DNA of 28,223 bases from Pusillimonas sp. UBA6240 (GCA_002441445.1 DJWC01000160.1:1-28223), one strand, 5' to 3'; counted from the stretch's first letter, positions 1-8,682 are shown. Notes: generated by a model from the sequence alone, not told the origin. Program-made: numbers and translations.

Positions 1-750
1 GGCGACCGCCTGCACAAGGACATGGCATCGACCGTGGAGGAATTCGTCCACATCGTCAACGACACCCTGCACCGCAAGAAGGGCAACGTCATCATCCCGG
101 CCTTCGCGGTCGGCCGCACCCAGGAAATTCTTTATCTGTTCAACGACCTGACGCGCCAGGGGCGTTTCCGCAACCTGAACATCACCGTCGATTCGCCGAT
201 GGCGGCCGAGGCCACGCGCATCACCATGCGCCATCCGGAACTGTTCGACGAGGAAACCATCGACCTGGAAGCCTGGCATGCCAGGCACGGCGACCAGATC
301 AAGCTGAACTTTACCGCCAGCGCGGAAGAATCCATGGCGCTCAACGACGTCCGCTCCGGCGCCGTGATTATTTCCGCCAGCGGCATGTGCGACGCCGGGC
401 GCATCAAGCACCACCTGCGCCATAATCTCGGGCGGCACGAAAACACCATCCTGATTACCGGCTTTCAGGCGCAGGGCACGCTGGGACGGCGGCTGGTGGA
501 TGGCGCCAGGATGGTGCGCATCTTCGGCGAGGAAATCCCGGTGCGTGCCGGGATCCATACCATCGGCGGTCTTTCCGCCCATGCCGACCAGGCGGCGCTG
601 CTGGATTGGCTGCGCCAGTTCCGCCGCGCGCCGCGCCACACCTTCGTGGTACACGGCGAAAATGGTGCCGCCGCCACACTGGCCGGGCATATCGAAGCCA
701 TGGGCTGGCCGGTTTCCCTGCCGTCGCTGGGCGAGATTTTCAAGCTGTAA
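1..750 (+). CDS. Beta-CASP metallo-beta-lactamase RNase, C-terminal part (5' truncated by window)
   Basis: The frame is open from base 1, so the gene starts upstream; the first ATG (22) is internal, because the codons before it already read as family sequence (GDRLHKDM). The visible 249 residues hold the second half of a beta-CASP RNA/DNA-processing metallo-beta-lactamase (CPSF73/YsfC-like). Seen are the PAFAVGRTQE segment, the beta-CASP core motif ISASGMCDAGRIKHHL, and the metal-binding SAHADQ and VVHGE histidines of the RMMBL tail. The HxHxDH motif would lie upstream of the window. Known members are cytoplasmic endo- or 5'-exonucleases acting on RNA; the exact substrate here is unknown. The kinase gene follows 61 bp downstream on the same strand, so co-transcription is possible. 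Confidence 0.9.
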   Translation, partial: GDRLHKDMASTVEEFVHIVNDTLHRKKGNVIIPAFAVGRTQEILYLFNDLTRQGRFRNLNITVDSPMAAEATRITMRHPELFDEETIDLEAWHARHGDQIKLNFTASAEESMALNDVRSGAVIISASGMCDAGRIKHHLRHNLGRHENTILITGFQAQGTLGRRLVDGARMVRIFGEEIPVRAGIHTIGGLSAHADQAALLDWLRQFRRAPRHTFVVHGENGAAATLAGHIEAMGWPVSLPSLGEIFKL

Positions 751-811
751 CGCCCGTCCTTGCCCACCTTGTCCATCGGATTTTCAGAACACGCCACAGG
801 AGCCCACGAAA

Positions 812-2005
812 ATGAGAGAAATCCACCAGGACCGCCCGCTCTTGCTGATTGTCGACGACATCCCGGATAACATCCATGGGCTGCTGGAAGCGCTGAAGGA
901 AGACTGCCGCATCCTGGTGGCCTGCAACGGCGCCAAGGCGCTCGAAATCATCCAGGGCGAGACGCCGCCCGATCTGGTGCTGCTCGACATCGTCATGCCC
1001 GAAATGGACGGCTACGAAGTGTGCCGCCGCATCAAGGCGCACCCCGCGGGCAAGCACATCCCGGTCATTTTCGTCACCGTGGTGGATTCCACGGAAGGCA
1101 AGCTCAAAGGCTTCGACATGGGGGCCGCCGACTACGTCACCAAGCCTTTTGACATCGATGAGGTGCGCGCCCGCGTGCGCACGCATCTGGAGCTTTCGCG
1201 CCTGCAACGCCATCTCGAAAACCTGGTGGAACAGCGCACCGCCCAGCTGGAAAAAAGCAACGAGCTTCTTGAAACCCGCGTGCGGGAAGAGGTTGCCAAG
1301 AACCGTGAAAAGGACCTGGTGTTGATGCAGCAGTCACGCCTGACCCTGATGGGCGAGATGATGCGCAACGTGGCGCACCATTGGCGCCAGCCGCTGAACG
1401 CCCTGTGCCTGATCCTGCAAAACATCAAGGAAGAATACGAGCTTGGCGAATTGACCCCGGAAAGGCTCAATCAACAGGTGGAAACCGGAAACCGCGTGGC
1501 CCGCAAGATGTCCGCCACCATCGACCAGTTCCGCAACATTTTCAGTAACGATGGGGAGCCGGTTCGCTTCAGCCTGCTTGAATCCGTCAGGGAGGCGCTG
1601 CACCTGCTGGACGCCACCTTCAAGAATGAACAGATCAACGTCACCCTCGATACGCACCGGGATATTTTCGTGAAGGGTTTGCACCATGAGTTCAACCAGG
1701 TTCTGCTCAATGTGCTGATCAATGCCAAGGACGCCATCACCGCCAAGGGCGCTGGCGGCGACATTGCCATCCGGCTGGGAATAGACCAGCAAAACGGGGT
1801 CATTCATATTCGCGACAGCGGCAGCGGGTTTTCCGAAAACGCCCTTTCCATGCTGTTCACTCCTTACTTCACCACCAAGGAGTGCGGCACGGGCGTCGGG
1901 CTTTACATGGCGCGCATGGTTCTGGAGCGCGCGAATGGCCGCATCGAGGCGCGCAATGTCGAGGGCGGCGCGGAAATCCTCATTTCCCTGCCCATCCAGG
2001 AGTAG
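812..2005 (+). CDS. Soluble receiver-histidine kinase hybrid (REC-HisKA-HATPase)
   Basis: This 397-residue protein has no membrane segment or signal peptide, so it should be cytosolic. Residues about 10-125 form a CheY-like receiver: acidic pair D15/D16, phosphoacceptor D59 in LLDIVMPEMDG, T89 and K111. Residues about 130-170 look like a coiled coil. The H-box is NVAHHWRQPLN, with H189 the likely phosphorylated histidine; this belongs to the HWRQPLN class. The ATPase domain shows N-box NVLINAKDAI, G1 box IRDSGSGF and G2 box GTGVGLYMA. A receiver at the N terminus suggests that another kinase or phosphodonor controls it. ATG 812 is preceded by AGGAG at 798-802; the frame is open further upstream, but only as antisense or out-of-frame reading through the previous gene. 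No cognate response regulator is adjacent. Confidence 0.92.
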   Translation: MREIHQDRPLLLIVDDIPDNIHGLLEALKEDCRILVACNGAKALEIIQGETPPDLVLLDIVMPEMDGYEVCRRIKAHPAGKHIPVIFVTVVDSTEGKLKGFDMGAADYVTKPFDIDEVRARVRTHLELSRLQRHLENLVEQRTAQLEKSNELLETRVREEVAKNREKDLVLMQQSRLTLMGEMMRNVAHHWRQPLNALCLILQNIKEEYELGELTPERLNQQVETGNRVARKMSATIDQFRNIFSNDGEPVRFSLLESVREALHLLDATFKNEQINVTLDTHRDIFVKGLHHEFNQVLLNVLINAKDAITAKGAGGDIAIRLGIDQQNGVIHIRDSGSGFSENALSMLFTPYFTTKECGTGVGLYMARMVLERANGRIEARNVEGGAEILISLPIQE

Positions 2006-2036
2006 ACCGGCACCAAATCAAGGGAAAAACCCGGTT

Positions 2037-2984
2037 TCATGCAGCGTCGTTGGTGAGACGCCGCGCCAGGTAGCCGCGCACCGCATCGGTCAGTTTCCCA
2101 TCGAGGCAATCGAAGCGCCGCACACCGTCCATGCTTCTCAGCCAGGTCAGCTGCCGCTTGGCCAGTTGGCGCGTGGCGGCGATGCCCTTTTCACGCAGTC
2201 CGCTTTCGTCGATCTGTCCATCCAGGTATTGCCAGGCCTGGCGATAGCCCACGCAGCGCATGGCAGGCAGCGCGGGGTCGAGCCGATAGCGCGCGCGCAG
2301 GCTGCGCACCTCGTCCAGCAGGCCGGCGGCCAGCATGGCGTCGAAACGCTCAGCGATGCGCCGGTGCAGCACGGCGCGGTCGCCGGGTTCGAGCGCGATC
2401 TGAATGCTGCGGCAGGGCAGTTCCGCCGCTGTGTCGCGTTCGAGCAGGGCCGACATCGGGCGTCCGCTGAGCAGGCACACTTCCAGCGCGCGCTGGATGC
2501 GCTGGGCATCCATGGGCTGGAGGCGCGCCGCCGTCCGCGGGTCGAGGCGCGCCAGTTCGGCATGCATGGCCGGCCAGCCCAGGCGCGCGCCCTGTTCGTC
2601 GAGTTGCGCGCGCAATGCGGCATCGGCTTCCGGCAGATCGTTCAGCCCCTGGAGCAGCGCGCGGAAATACAGCATGGTGCCGCCCGTCAGCAGCGGAATC
2701 CTGCCACGCGCGCTGATTTCCGTCATCAGGCGCAGGGCGTCGCGGCGGAACTGGGCGGCGGAATAGCTTTCCGTCGGGTCGATGAGGTCGATCAGGTGGT
2801 GCGGCGCCTGTTTCAGGGTGGCGGCGTCCGGCTTGGCGGTGCCGATGTCCATGCCGCGATAGATGGTGGCCGAGTCCATGGTAATGATTTCCACCGGCCA
2901 GCGGGCGGCCAGCTCCAGGGTCGTGGCGCTCTTGCCCGCGGCGGTGGGCCCCGTCAGGCAGATCACAGGGAAATCAGTCGCCAT
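2037..2984 (-). CDS. miaA: tRNA dimethylallyltransferase
   Basis: MiaA transfers a dimethylallyl group to N6 of A37 in tRNAs that read UNN codons. The 315-residue protein has the P-loop GPTAAGKS at residues 11-18, the DSATIYRGMDIGTAKP segment that binds tRNA and prenyl donor, and the HHLID and SYSAAQFRRDA motifs. LTGGTMLYFRALLQG and the RCVGYRQAW segment near the C terminus also match the family. Length is normal. The ATG is only 3 bp downstream of the mutL stop on the same strand, so the two genes are very probably translated from one mRNA. A mutL-miaA order is common in proteobacteria. Confidence 0.97.
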   Translation of the reverse strand: MATDFPVICLTGPTAAGKSATTLELAARWPVEIITMDSATIYRGMDIGTAKPDAATLKQAPHHLIDLIDPTESYSAAQFRRDALRLMTEISARGRIPLLTGGTMLYFRALLQGLNDLPEADAALRAQLDEQGARLGWPAMHAELARLDPRTAARLQPMDAQRIQRALEVCLLSGRPMSALLERDTAAELPCRSIQIALEPGDRAVLHRRIAERFDAMLAAGLLDEVRSLRARYRLDPALPAMRCVGYRQAWQYLDGQIDESGLREKGIAATRQLAKRQLTWLRSMDGVRRFDCLDGKLTDAVRGYLARRLTNDAA

Positions 2985-2987
2985 GGG

Positions 2988-4862
2988 TCATTGGCCGCGC
3001 ATGAACAGCTTGTCCAGTTCGCTGACTTTCCATTGCACCCAGGTCGGGCGGCCATGATTGCACTGGTCGGCCCTTTCCGTCTGTTCCATTTTGCGCAGCA
3101 GGGCATTCATTTCGTCCAGGGTCAGGCGCCGGTTGGCCCGCACCGAGCCGTGGCAGGCCATGGTGGACAGCAGCTCGTTGCGCTGTTCGGTCAAGCGCGG
3201 CGATACGCCGACATTGTCCAGGTCCCGCAAGACGCCGCGCGCCAGCGCTTCGATGTCGCCATGGGCGAGTAGGGCGGGCACGGCGCGCACGGCGATGCTG
3301 GCGGGGCCTGCCGGGCGCATGTCCAGGCCGAGCTCGTCCAGCATGGCCGCATGCTCTTCGATCAGGCCCAGGTCTTTTGCGCTGGCGCCGAACACCACGG
3401 GCACCAGCAGCTCCTGGCGCGGCAGGCTCTGGGCGTCCATGGATTTCTTCAATTGCTCATAGACCACCCGCTCATGCGCGGCGTGCATGTCCACCAGTAC
3501 GAGGCCGTTTTTGTTCTGCGCCAGGATATAGACGCCATGCAATTGGCCCAGGGCCATGCCCAGCGGCAAGTCGTGGTCCGCGACGGCTTCGGCCGGCGGG
3601 GCGGGCTGGTCCTGGTCTTCCGGCGCGGCGATGGGCCGGTACAGGGTTTGCCAGTCCTGTGCCGTGTGCGGTCCGGGCTCGCGCAGGCGCAGGGCATGCT
3701 GCGTCTGGTCGCGGCGGAAGGGCGCGGGGACGCCCGTAAAAGCCGTAGCGCCCGCGGCATTGCCGTCCGTAGCGCCAGGGAGAGAATCCGCGCGCAGGTA
3801 AGTCCCTGCCGCCGGATCCGGCGGCATCAGGCCCGCGCCCGTATCCGCGCTTGCGCCATCGGCGGCGGCCTGGCCGCCCCCGACGAACAAGGCATCGGCC
3901 AGGGCCTGGCCGACGAAACGGTGCACCGCGCCGCTGTCGCGAAAGCGCACTTCATGTTTGGCCGGGTGGACGTTGACGTCCACGGTGGCCGGATCCACCG
4001 ATAAATAAAGCACATAAGCCGGCTGGCGGTCGCCGTGCAGCACGTCGGCATAGGCTTGCCGTATCGCGTGCGCGACCGTTCTGTCCCGGACGTAGCGGCC
4101 ATTCACGTACAAGTATTGCCTGTCGGCACGGCTGCGCGCATGGGTGGGCCGCACGATGATGCCATGCAGGGTGATCAGGCCGTGCTCTTTTTTGACTTCC
4201 AGCCCTTGCTCGATGAATTCCGCGCCGAGGACGTCGCGCACCCTGTTGCCGATGGCAGCCGCCCGCCAATTTCTTTGCGGCTTGTCGTTGTGGAACAGGC
4301 GGAAGGCGATGCCGGGTTGCGCCAGCGCGATGCGTTCCAGCGCATCCACGCAGTGGCCGTATTCCGTCGCCTCGGCGCGAAGGAATTTGCGCCGCGCCGG
4401 CACCTGGTCGAACAATTGCCGGACATCCACCGTGGTGCCCACTGCGCCCGATGCCGGCTCCGGATGGCCGGCGTCGGGAACCATCTGCCATGCGTGCGCC
4501 GCTTGCGCGGTGCGCGATGTCAGCGTCAGCCTGGCCACCGAAGCAATGGAGGCCAGCGCTTCGCCGCGGAAGCCCATGGAGGCGACGGACTCCAGTTCTT
4601 CCAGGCTGGCGATCTTGTTGGTCGCGTGGCGCGTCAATGCCAGCGCCAATTCCTCGCCGGGTATGCCGACGCCGTCGTCGCTGACGGATATCCGCCGTAT
4701 GCCGCCGCCGTCCAGCCTCACCTCGATGGCGCGGGCGCCGGCATCGATGGCGTTCTCTAGCAGTTCTTTCAGTACCGACGCGGGCCGTTCGATGACCTCG
4801 CCGGCAGCGATCTGGCTGATCAACTGGTCGGGAAGCTGGGCGATAGAGCGGCGTTCAGACAT
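2988..4862 (-). CDS. mutL: DNA mismatch repair protein MutL
   Basis: MutL couples mismatch recognition by MutS to strand incision and removal. The 624-residue protein has the GHKL ATPase N-terminal domain (residues about 1-330): LLENAIDAGA, SDDGVGI, TRHATNKI and GFRGEAL. After a Pro/Ala-rich linker (about 340-430) comes a dimerisation and endonuclease domain with DMHAAHERVVYE, a form of the DQHA(X)2E(X)4E metal-binding motif in which Met replaces Gln. The later ACHGSVRA and CNHGRP segments are usual companions of that motif, so this looks like a latent-endonuclease MutL, unlike the E. coli protein, which lacks it. It precedes miaA in an operon and is read divergently from dedA. Confidence 0.97.
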   Translation of the reverse strand: MSERRSIAQLPDQLISQIAAGEVIERPASVLKELLENAIDAGARAIEVRLDGGGIRRISVSDDGVGIPGEELALALTRHATNKIASLEELESVASMGFRGEALASIASVARLTLTSRTAQAAHAWQMVPDAGHPEPASGAVGTTVDVRQLFDQVPARRKFLRAEATEYGHCVDALERIALAQPGIAFRLFHNDKPQRNWRAAAIGNRVRDVLGAEFIEQGLEVKKEHGLITLHGIIVRPTHARSRADRQYLYVNGRYVRDRTVAHAIRQAYADVLHGDRQPAYVLYLSVDPATVDVNVHPAKHEVRFRDSGAVHRFVGQALADALFVGGGQAAADGASADTGAGLMPPDPAAGTYLRADSLPGATDGNAAGATAFTGVPAPFRRDQTQHALRLREPGPHTAQDWQTLYRPIAAPEDQDQPAPPAEAVADHDLPLGMALGQLHGVYILAQNKNGLVLVDMHAAHERVVYEQLKKSMDAQSLPRQELLVPVVFGASAKDLGLIEEHAAMLDELGLDMRPAGPASIAVRAVPALLAHGDIEALARGVLRDLDNVGVSPRLTEQRNELLSTMACHGSVRANRRLTLDEMNALLRKMEQTERADQCNHGRPTWVQWKVSELDKLFMRGQ

Positions 4863-5010
4863 TGTGGCGTTCCGGGCTGATGCGCATGCGCGCGGGCATG
4901 CTGGTGTGTCATGCCGGCCTCGCCTGGCCTCGTCCCGCGAGAGCGGGCCGGCGCTACCGGCTCAGGGTCGATTTTAGCCTTTGGCGGGCGCGGGCGTTTT
5001 GCGCGGACGG

Positions 5011-5038
5011 TTGACATCGCGCTATATTGCCCTAACTT
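5011..5038 (+). promoter_or_regulatory. Possible promoter of the dedA gene
   Basis: A perfect -35 hexamer TTGACA lies at 5011-5016. The best -10 at usable spacing is the weak TAACTT at 5033-5038 (16-bp spacer). A better-looking TATATT at 5023-5028 is too close to that -35. The ATG follows at 5053, so the leader would be very short. Confidence 0.35.
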
Positions 5039-5052
5039 TTCAGGTAGCCGCC

Positions 5053-5703
5053 ATGACCGACCTTTTCAGCATGATCCTCCATATAGACCAGTTCATGGGC
5101 GCATGGGTGGCGCAGTATGGGGCGTGGATCTACCTAGTGCTGTTTCTCATCGTGTTCTGTGAAACGGGCCTGGTGGTATTCCCTTTCTTGCCGGGGGACT
5201 CGCTGCTGTTCATCGCGGGGGCTTTCGGCGCCTCGGGCCTGCTGGACCCTCTATGGCTGGCCGGCTTGCTGGTCGCCGCGGCCGTCCTGGGCAATACGGT
5301 CAATTATTCCATAGGCCGCTATATCGGCCCGCGGGTTTTTTCCAGCAACTTCCGCTACCTGGACCGCAAAGCGCTGATCAAGACCCATGCCTTCTACGAG
5401 AAGCACGGCGGCAAGACCTTGGTGCTGTCGCGCTTCCTGCCCATTTTCCGCACTTTCGCCCCTTTCGTCGCCGGAGTGGCCAGCATGGATCTGCTGCGCT
5501 TCCAGCTCTTCAATATAGCCGGCGCCGCCTTGTGGGTGGGGGGCTTGATCACGCTGGGCTATTTTTTCGGCAACGTGCCCATCATCAAAGAGCACCTGAA
5601 TACCATCGTGCTGGTAGGGGTCAGCGCGGCGGCGGTGCCGGTGATCGTAGGCGGGGCCTGGAAACTGTTCAAGCGCCAGCTCGCGCGCCGGCACGGCGGC
5701 TGA
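5053..5703 (+). CDS. DedA family (SNARE-associated/VTT) inner-membrane protein
   Basis: The product of 216 residues is a polytopic inner-membrane protein of the DedA/VTT family, members of which are linked to undecaprenyl-phosphate and phospholipid flipping, proton-motive force and cell division. Typical features are ETGLVVFPFLPGDSLLF near the start, an N-terminal re-entrant/helical region, and the signature RFLPIFRTFAPFVAGVASM with its essential arginines. A helix GAALWVGGLITLGYFFG and a basic C terminus (KRQLARRHGG) follow. I chose ATG 5053 because the 24 codons upstream are Arg-rich and unlike the family, and because it gives the usual length. It is read divergently from mutL and convergently with amiC, so it is probably monocistronic. 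The substrate is not known. Confidence 0.93.
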   Translation: MTDLFSMILHIDQFMGAWVAQYGAWIYLVLFLIVFCETGLVVFPFLPGDSLLFIAGAFGASGLLDPLWLAGLLVAAAVLGNTVNYSIGRYIGPRVFSSNFRYLDRKALIKTHAFYEKHGGKTLVLSRFLPIFRTFAPFVAGVASMDLLRFQLFNIAGAALWVGGLITLGYFFGNVPIIKEHLNTIVLVGVSAAAVPVIVGGAWKLFKRQLARRHGG

Positions 5704-5727
5704 CGGCGCCGCGCAGGCAAGGGCGAT

Positions 5728-7089
5728 TCAGGCTTCGCGGCGAGCCAGCGCGGGGCTGGCGGCGAAGTAGTCGCTGACGCCGGTCAGCAGCGCGCGGGCT
5801 ATCTTGTCCTGGTGGGACGGGCTGCGCAGCAGGCGCTCTTCTTCGGGGTTGCTGATGAAGGCCGTCTCGACGAGTATGGATGGGATGTCGGGCGCTTTCA
5901 ATACGGCGAAGCCCGCGCGCTCGACGCTTTTCTTGTGCAGCCGGTTGATTTTCCCGATTTGCGTCAACACATGGTCGCCCACGCGCATGGAATCGTTGAT
6001 CTGCGCCGCCGTGGAAAGATCCAGCAGCACCTGGGCCACCTGCTTGTTGTGCGAGCCCAGGTCCACGCCGCCTATCAGGTCCGCATCGTTCTCGCGCTTG
6101 GCCATCCAGCGGGCCGCGGCGCTGGTGGCGCCGTTCTGCGACAGCGCGAAGACCGAGGAACCGCGCGCGCTGGGCTTTATCCACGCGTCGGCGTGTATCG
6201 ATATGAAAAGGTCGGCTTTCACGCGCCTGGCCTTCTGCACCCTGACGTGCAAGGGAACGAAATAATCGTTGTCGCGGGTCAAGTAGGCGCGCATGTTCGG
6301 CTGCGCGTCGATCAGCTTTTTCAAGCGCCGGGCGATGCTGAGCACGATATCCTTTTCGCGCGTGCCGTTGCGGCCGATGGCGCCCGGGTCCTCGCCGCCA
6401 TGGCCGGGATCGAGCGCAACGAGGATGGGACGGTTGTTGCGTGGTTCGGGCGCGCGCGGCGGGGGCGCGGCGGGCGTATTGGGCTTCTTGGCCACGGGCG
6501 GCAGCTTTTGCCCGGGGACGGACGGCACCGGCGCGTCGGAACCTGAACTTTGCGCCAAATCCTCCAGGACTTCGGCCAGCGGGTCGGTGTCGGCGTTGTC
6601 CATGATCGCCAGCAGGGGGTCTTGCGCGACTTTGGGGTACAGGTCCAATACCAGCCTGTATTTGTAATCCCCTATGGGCTTCAGGGTGAACACCTGGGGG
6701 GCGATGGGCTGTTTCAAGTCCATGACCAGGCGCACGACGCCGGGCCGGTTCTGGCCTACCCGCACCGACTGTATGTAAGGGTCGTTGGGCTTGATCTTGG
6801 AGACCAGATCGTTGATGGTGGAATTGATCGACAAGCCCTCGATGTCCACCACCAGCCGGTCCGGGTTGTCCAGCGTGAAATGCTGCGCCTTCAATTCGCT
6901 GTCCATTTCCAGCGTGACGCGCGTGTACTCGTCGGCGGGCCAGGTGCGCACCGCCACGATGGTTGCGGCGCGGGTCAATGACGGGATGACGGGCAGGACC
7001 AGCAGCGTGCCCGCAGCGGCGATCAGCCGGCGCCGCGAGGCGCGCGGGGCGGCGATTCCTGTTTGGAGAGGGCGAGTGTCGTCAGCCAT
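5728..7089 (-). CDS. amiC: N-acetylmuramoyl-L-alanine amidase, AmiC type, Tat-exported
   Basis: This is a periplasmic zinc amidase that cuts the stem peptide from peptidoglycan during daughter-cell separation. The 453-residue protein starts with a twin-arginine signal (SRRRLIAAAG, residues about 18-27, then a hydrophobic stretch ending at TRAA). An AMIN septal-targeting domain covers about 43-152, a Pro-rich linker about 185-218, and the Amidase_3 domain about 220-445. Likely zinc and catalytic residues are H230 (DPGHGG), E245, H299 (SIHADA) and E408 (VETAF). ATG 7089 is supported by AAAGGAAG 8 nt upstream; longer in-frame starts lie deep inside tsaE and give an Arg-rich extension. It overlaps tsaE by 67 bp, so translation is probably coupled. 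Confidence 0.95.
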   Translation of the reverse strand: MADDTRPLQTGIAAPRASRRRLIAAAGTLLVLPVIPSLTRAATIVAVRTWPADEYTRVTLEMDSELKAQHFTLDNPDRLVVDIEGLSINSTINDLVSKIKPNDPYIQSVRVGQNRPGVVRLVMDLKQPIAPQVFTLKPIGDYKYRLVLDLYPKVAQDPLLAIMDNADTDPLAEVLEDLAQSSGSDAPVPSVPGQKLPPVAKKPNTPAAPPPRAPEPRNNRPILVALDPGHGGEDPGAIGRNGTREKDIVLSIARRLKKLIDAQPNMRAYLTRDNDYFVPLHVRVQKARRVKADLFISIHADAWIKPSARGSSVFALSQNGATSAAARWMAKRENDADLIGGVDLGSHNKQVAQVLLDLSTAAQINDSMRVGDHVLTQIGKINRLHKKSVERAGFAVLKAPDIPSILVETAFISNPEEERLLRSPSHQDKIARALLTGVSDYFAASPALARREA

Positions 7090-7577
7090 AATCTTCCTTT
7101 GTCGCTGTGGGCAGTAAGGCTGGCGTGCCGCCCAACGTCCGCGTATTCGAGATGGATATCCAGGTCGGGCGGCGGCAAGAGGCCGCCTGCTTGCTCCGGC
7201 CATTCGATCAAAACCACTGATTCTTTATCCAGTATTTCTCGAAAACCAGCGTCTACCCATTCACGAGAATCGCTAAATCTATAAAAATCAAGGTGATAGA
7301 AGTATAAGTTAGAAAGATTATAGCTTTCAAGCAAGGCATAGCTAGGACTTTTTATGCGGCCCTTGATTCCGGCCGCCCTGAGCAGCGCCCGCGCGAAGCT
7401 GGTTTTGCCCGCACCCAGGTCGCCGCGCAAATGGATGCGGCCCCCGCGGCTGCCGGGCCCCAAAGCGGGATGGGCGCCGCACAGCATGGGGGCCAATTGC
7501 GCGGCCAGCGCGATCGTGGCCGCTTCATCCGGCAATTCCAGCCGTATGGACTCCAAGGGGGCCTCATTTGTCTTCAT
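7023..7577 (-). CDS. tsaE: tRNA threonylcarbamoyladenosine biosynthesis ATPase TsaE
   Basis: TsaE is the ATPase that works with TsaB and TsaD to make t6A37 in ANN-reading tRNAs. The 184-residue protein shows the P-loop GDLGAGKTSF, the switch-like KSPSYALLESY, HLDFYRF and the Walker B-like VVLIEWPEQ, all collinear with E. coli TsaE. It is somewhat longer than the usual 150-160 residues at both ends. The 3' end runs 67 bp into amiC. The middle of the gene, about 7205-7350, is strikingly A+T-rich, with AGA, ATA and TTA codons, in contrast to both ends of the same gene. The product nevertheless keeps every family motif, so it should be functional. Confidence 0.96.
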   Translation of the reverse strand: MKTNEAPLESIRLELPDEAATIALAAQLAPMLCGAHPALGPGSRGGRIHLRGDLGAGKTSFARALLRAAGIKGRIKSPSYALLESYNLSNLYFYHLDFYRFSDSREWVDAGFREILDKESVVLIEWPEQAGGLLPPPDLDIHLEYADVGRHASLTAHSDKGRLWLTTLALSKQESPPRAPRGAG

Positions 7578-7586
7578 GATTTTTGT

Positions 7587-8486
7587 CTATCGATATGAAC
7601 CCAGCGTTAGCCACAATGGAATGGTCAGCGCCGACAGCAAGGTGCCCGCCGACATGGTCACGGCGACCAGGCGGCCATTGCCGCCCATTCTTGCGGCCAG
7701 GACATAGGACGAAGACGCCGTCGGCAAGCAGCTAAATAGCAACAGTATCTGGCTTTCGGTCGTGGACAGATCGAGCAGCCACGCAATGGCAATGGCCGCC
7801 AGCGGGGTGATCAGCAGCCGCACGGCGGTAACCCAGCCCATCAACGAGCCATAGCCCCGGCCGCCGCGCAGGGACAGCGTCGCGCCGACGCATATCAGGC
7901 CTATGGCGATGGCGCAGGCGCCCAGCCGGCTCAGGGTGACGTCCACGGGTTTGGGAATGGGCACTGAAAGAAAATTGCACGACAAGGCCAATACGGTGGC
8001 GATGATGAACGGGTTGCGGGCGATTTCGCCCATGGCCTTGCCGCCGCTTTGCCGGGCCAGGCCATGAACCGCCGCTACGTTCGAGATGGGTATGGCGAAG
8101 CCGACGATCAGCGCCATGATTGTCTGCCCGGCGGGGCCGCCTATGCCGCTGGCCAGCGACAGGCCCATGTAGGTATTGAAACGATAGGCGCATTGGGCCA
8201 CGGATGCGTGCGCGAGGGGGTCGGGCCGCAGCACGGGCACGGCCAGCCAGGCCATGGCGATGCCGAACCCCATGACGCCCAGCGTGGCCTGCAACAGGGT
8301 GTATGCGCCCGTCAGGCTCAGCGGCGTCTGCGTGAGGGAGTGGAAAAGCAGAGCGGGAAACAGTACGAAGTACACCAGCTGTTCGGCTCCGCGAAAAAAC
8401 TCGGCGGAAAACTTCAGTTTATGGAACAGCAGCCAACCCAGGGCGATGAGCAGGAAGTCGGGCAGTACCAGCTGTATGATGGACAT
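7587..8486 (-). CDS. AEC (auxin efflux carrier) family permease
   Basis: The 299-residue, very hydrophobic protein belongs to the AEC family (malonate, malate or other carboxylate transporters and exporters). About ten membrane spans are expected. Recognisable are the N-terminal LPDFLLIALGWLL helix, the FNTYMGLSLASGIGGPAGQTIMALIVGFAIPISNVAAV segment split by Asn/Pro breaks, and a C-terminal repeat with SCLPTASSSYVLAARMGG, typical of the family. ATG 8486 (MSIIQL) gives the standard N terminus; the 29 codons upstream are Arg/Ala-rich and do not fit. No strong Shine-Dalgarno is visible at that start. It ends 9 bp before tsaE begins and is divergent from the Bug receptor gene. The substrate cannot be assigned. 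Confidence 0.9.
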   Translation of the reverse strand: MSIIQLVLPDFLLIALGWLLFHKLKFSAEFFRGAEQLVYFVLFPALLFHSLTQTPLSLTGAYTLLQATLGVMGFGIAMAWLAVPVLRPDPLAHASVAQCAYRFNTYMGLSLASGIGGPAGQTIMALIVGFAIPISNVAAVHGLARQSGGKAMGEIARNPFIIATVLALSCNFLSVPIPKPVDVTLSRLGACAIAIGLICVGATLSLRGGRGYGSLMGWVTAVRLLITPLAAIAIAWLLDLSTTESQILLLFSCLPTASSSYVLAARMGGNGRLVAVTMSAGTLLSALTIPLWLTLGSYR

Positions 8487-8682
8487 AAAAAGCGTTCGAA
8501 CGAAGAAAGAAGCGCGCCGTGAGGCCTTTGCAATGTTTGATGCCGCAGGCGCCCGGACCGGCTCCGGACGCAAGACAGAGATCGTTGATACCTGTTATCC
8601 TGCGGCTCTGGAATGAGCGAGCTTAGCCTAAAACGAGCAGCTTGTTTCTAAAACTCATGTTATCTACGGAGAGATTAAACAC

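Noticed and set aside
1935..3272. Long plus-strand open frame opposite miaA and mutL
   Set aside because: It is antisense to two clear genes, matches no known family, and is explained by the high GC content.
3351..4004. Plus-strand open frame opposite mutL
   Set aside because: Shadow of mutL on the other strand; the residue pattern is low in hydrophobic structure and unlike any protein family.
4882..4952. GCGCATGCGC palindrome (4882-4891) and CCCGC-GAGA-GCGGG hairpin between mutL and dedA
   Set aside because: Short GC-rich dyads are expected by chance at this composition, and no U-tract or promoter link was seen.
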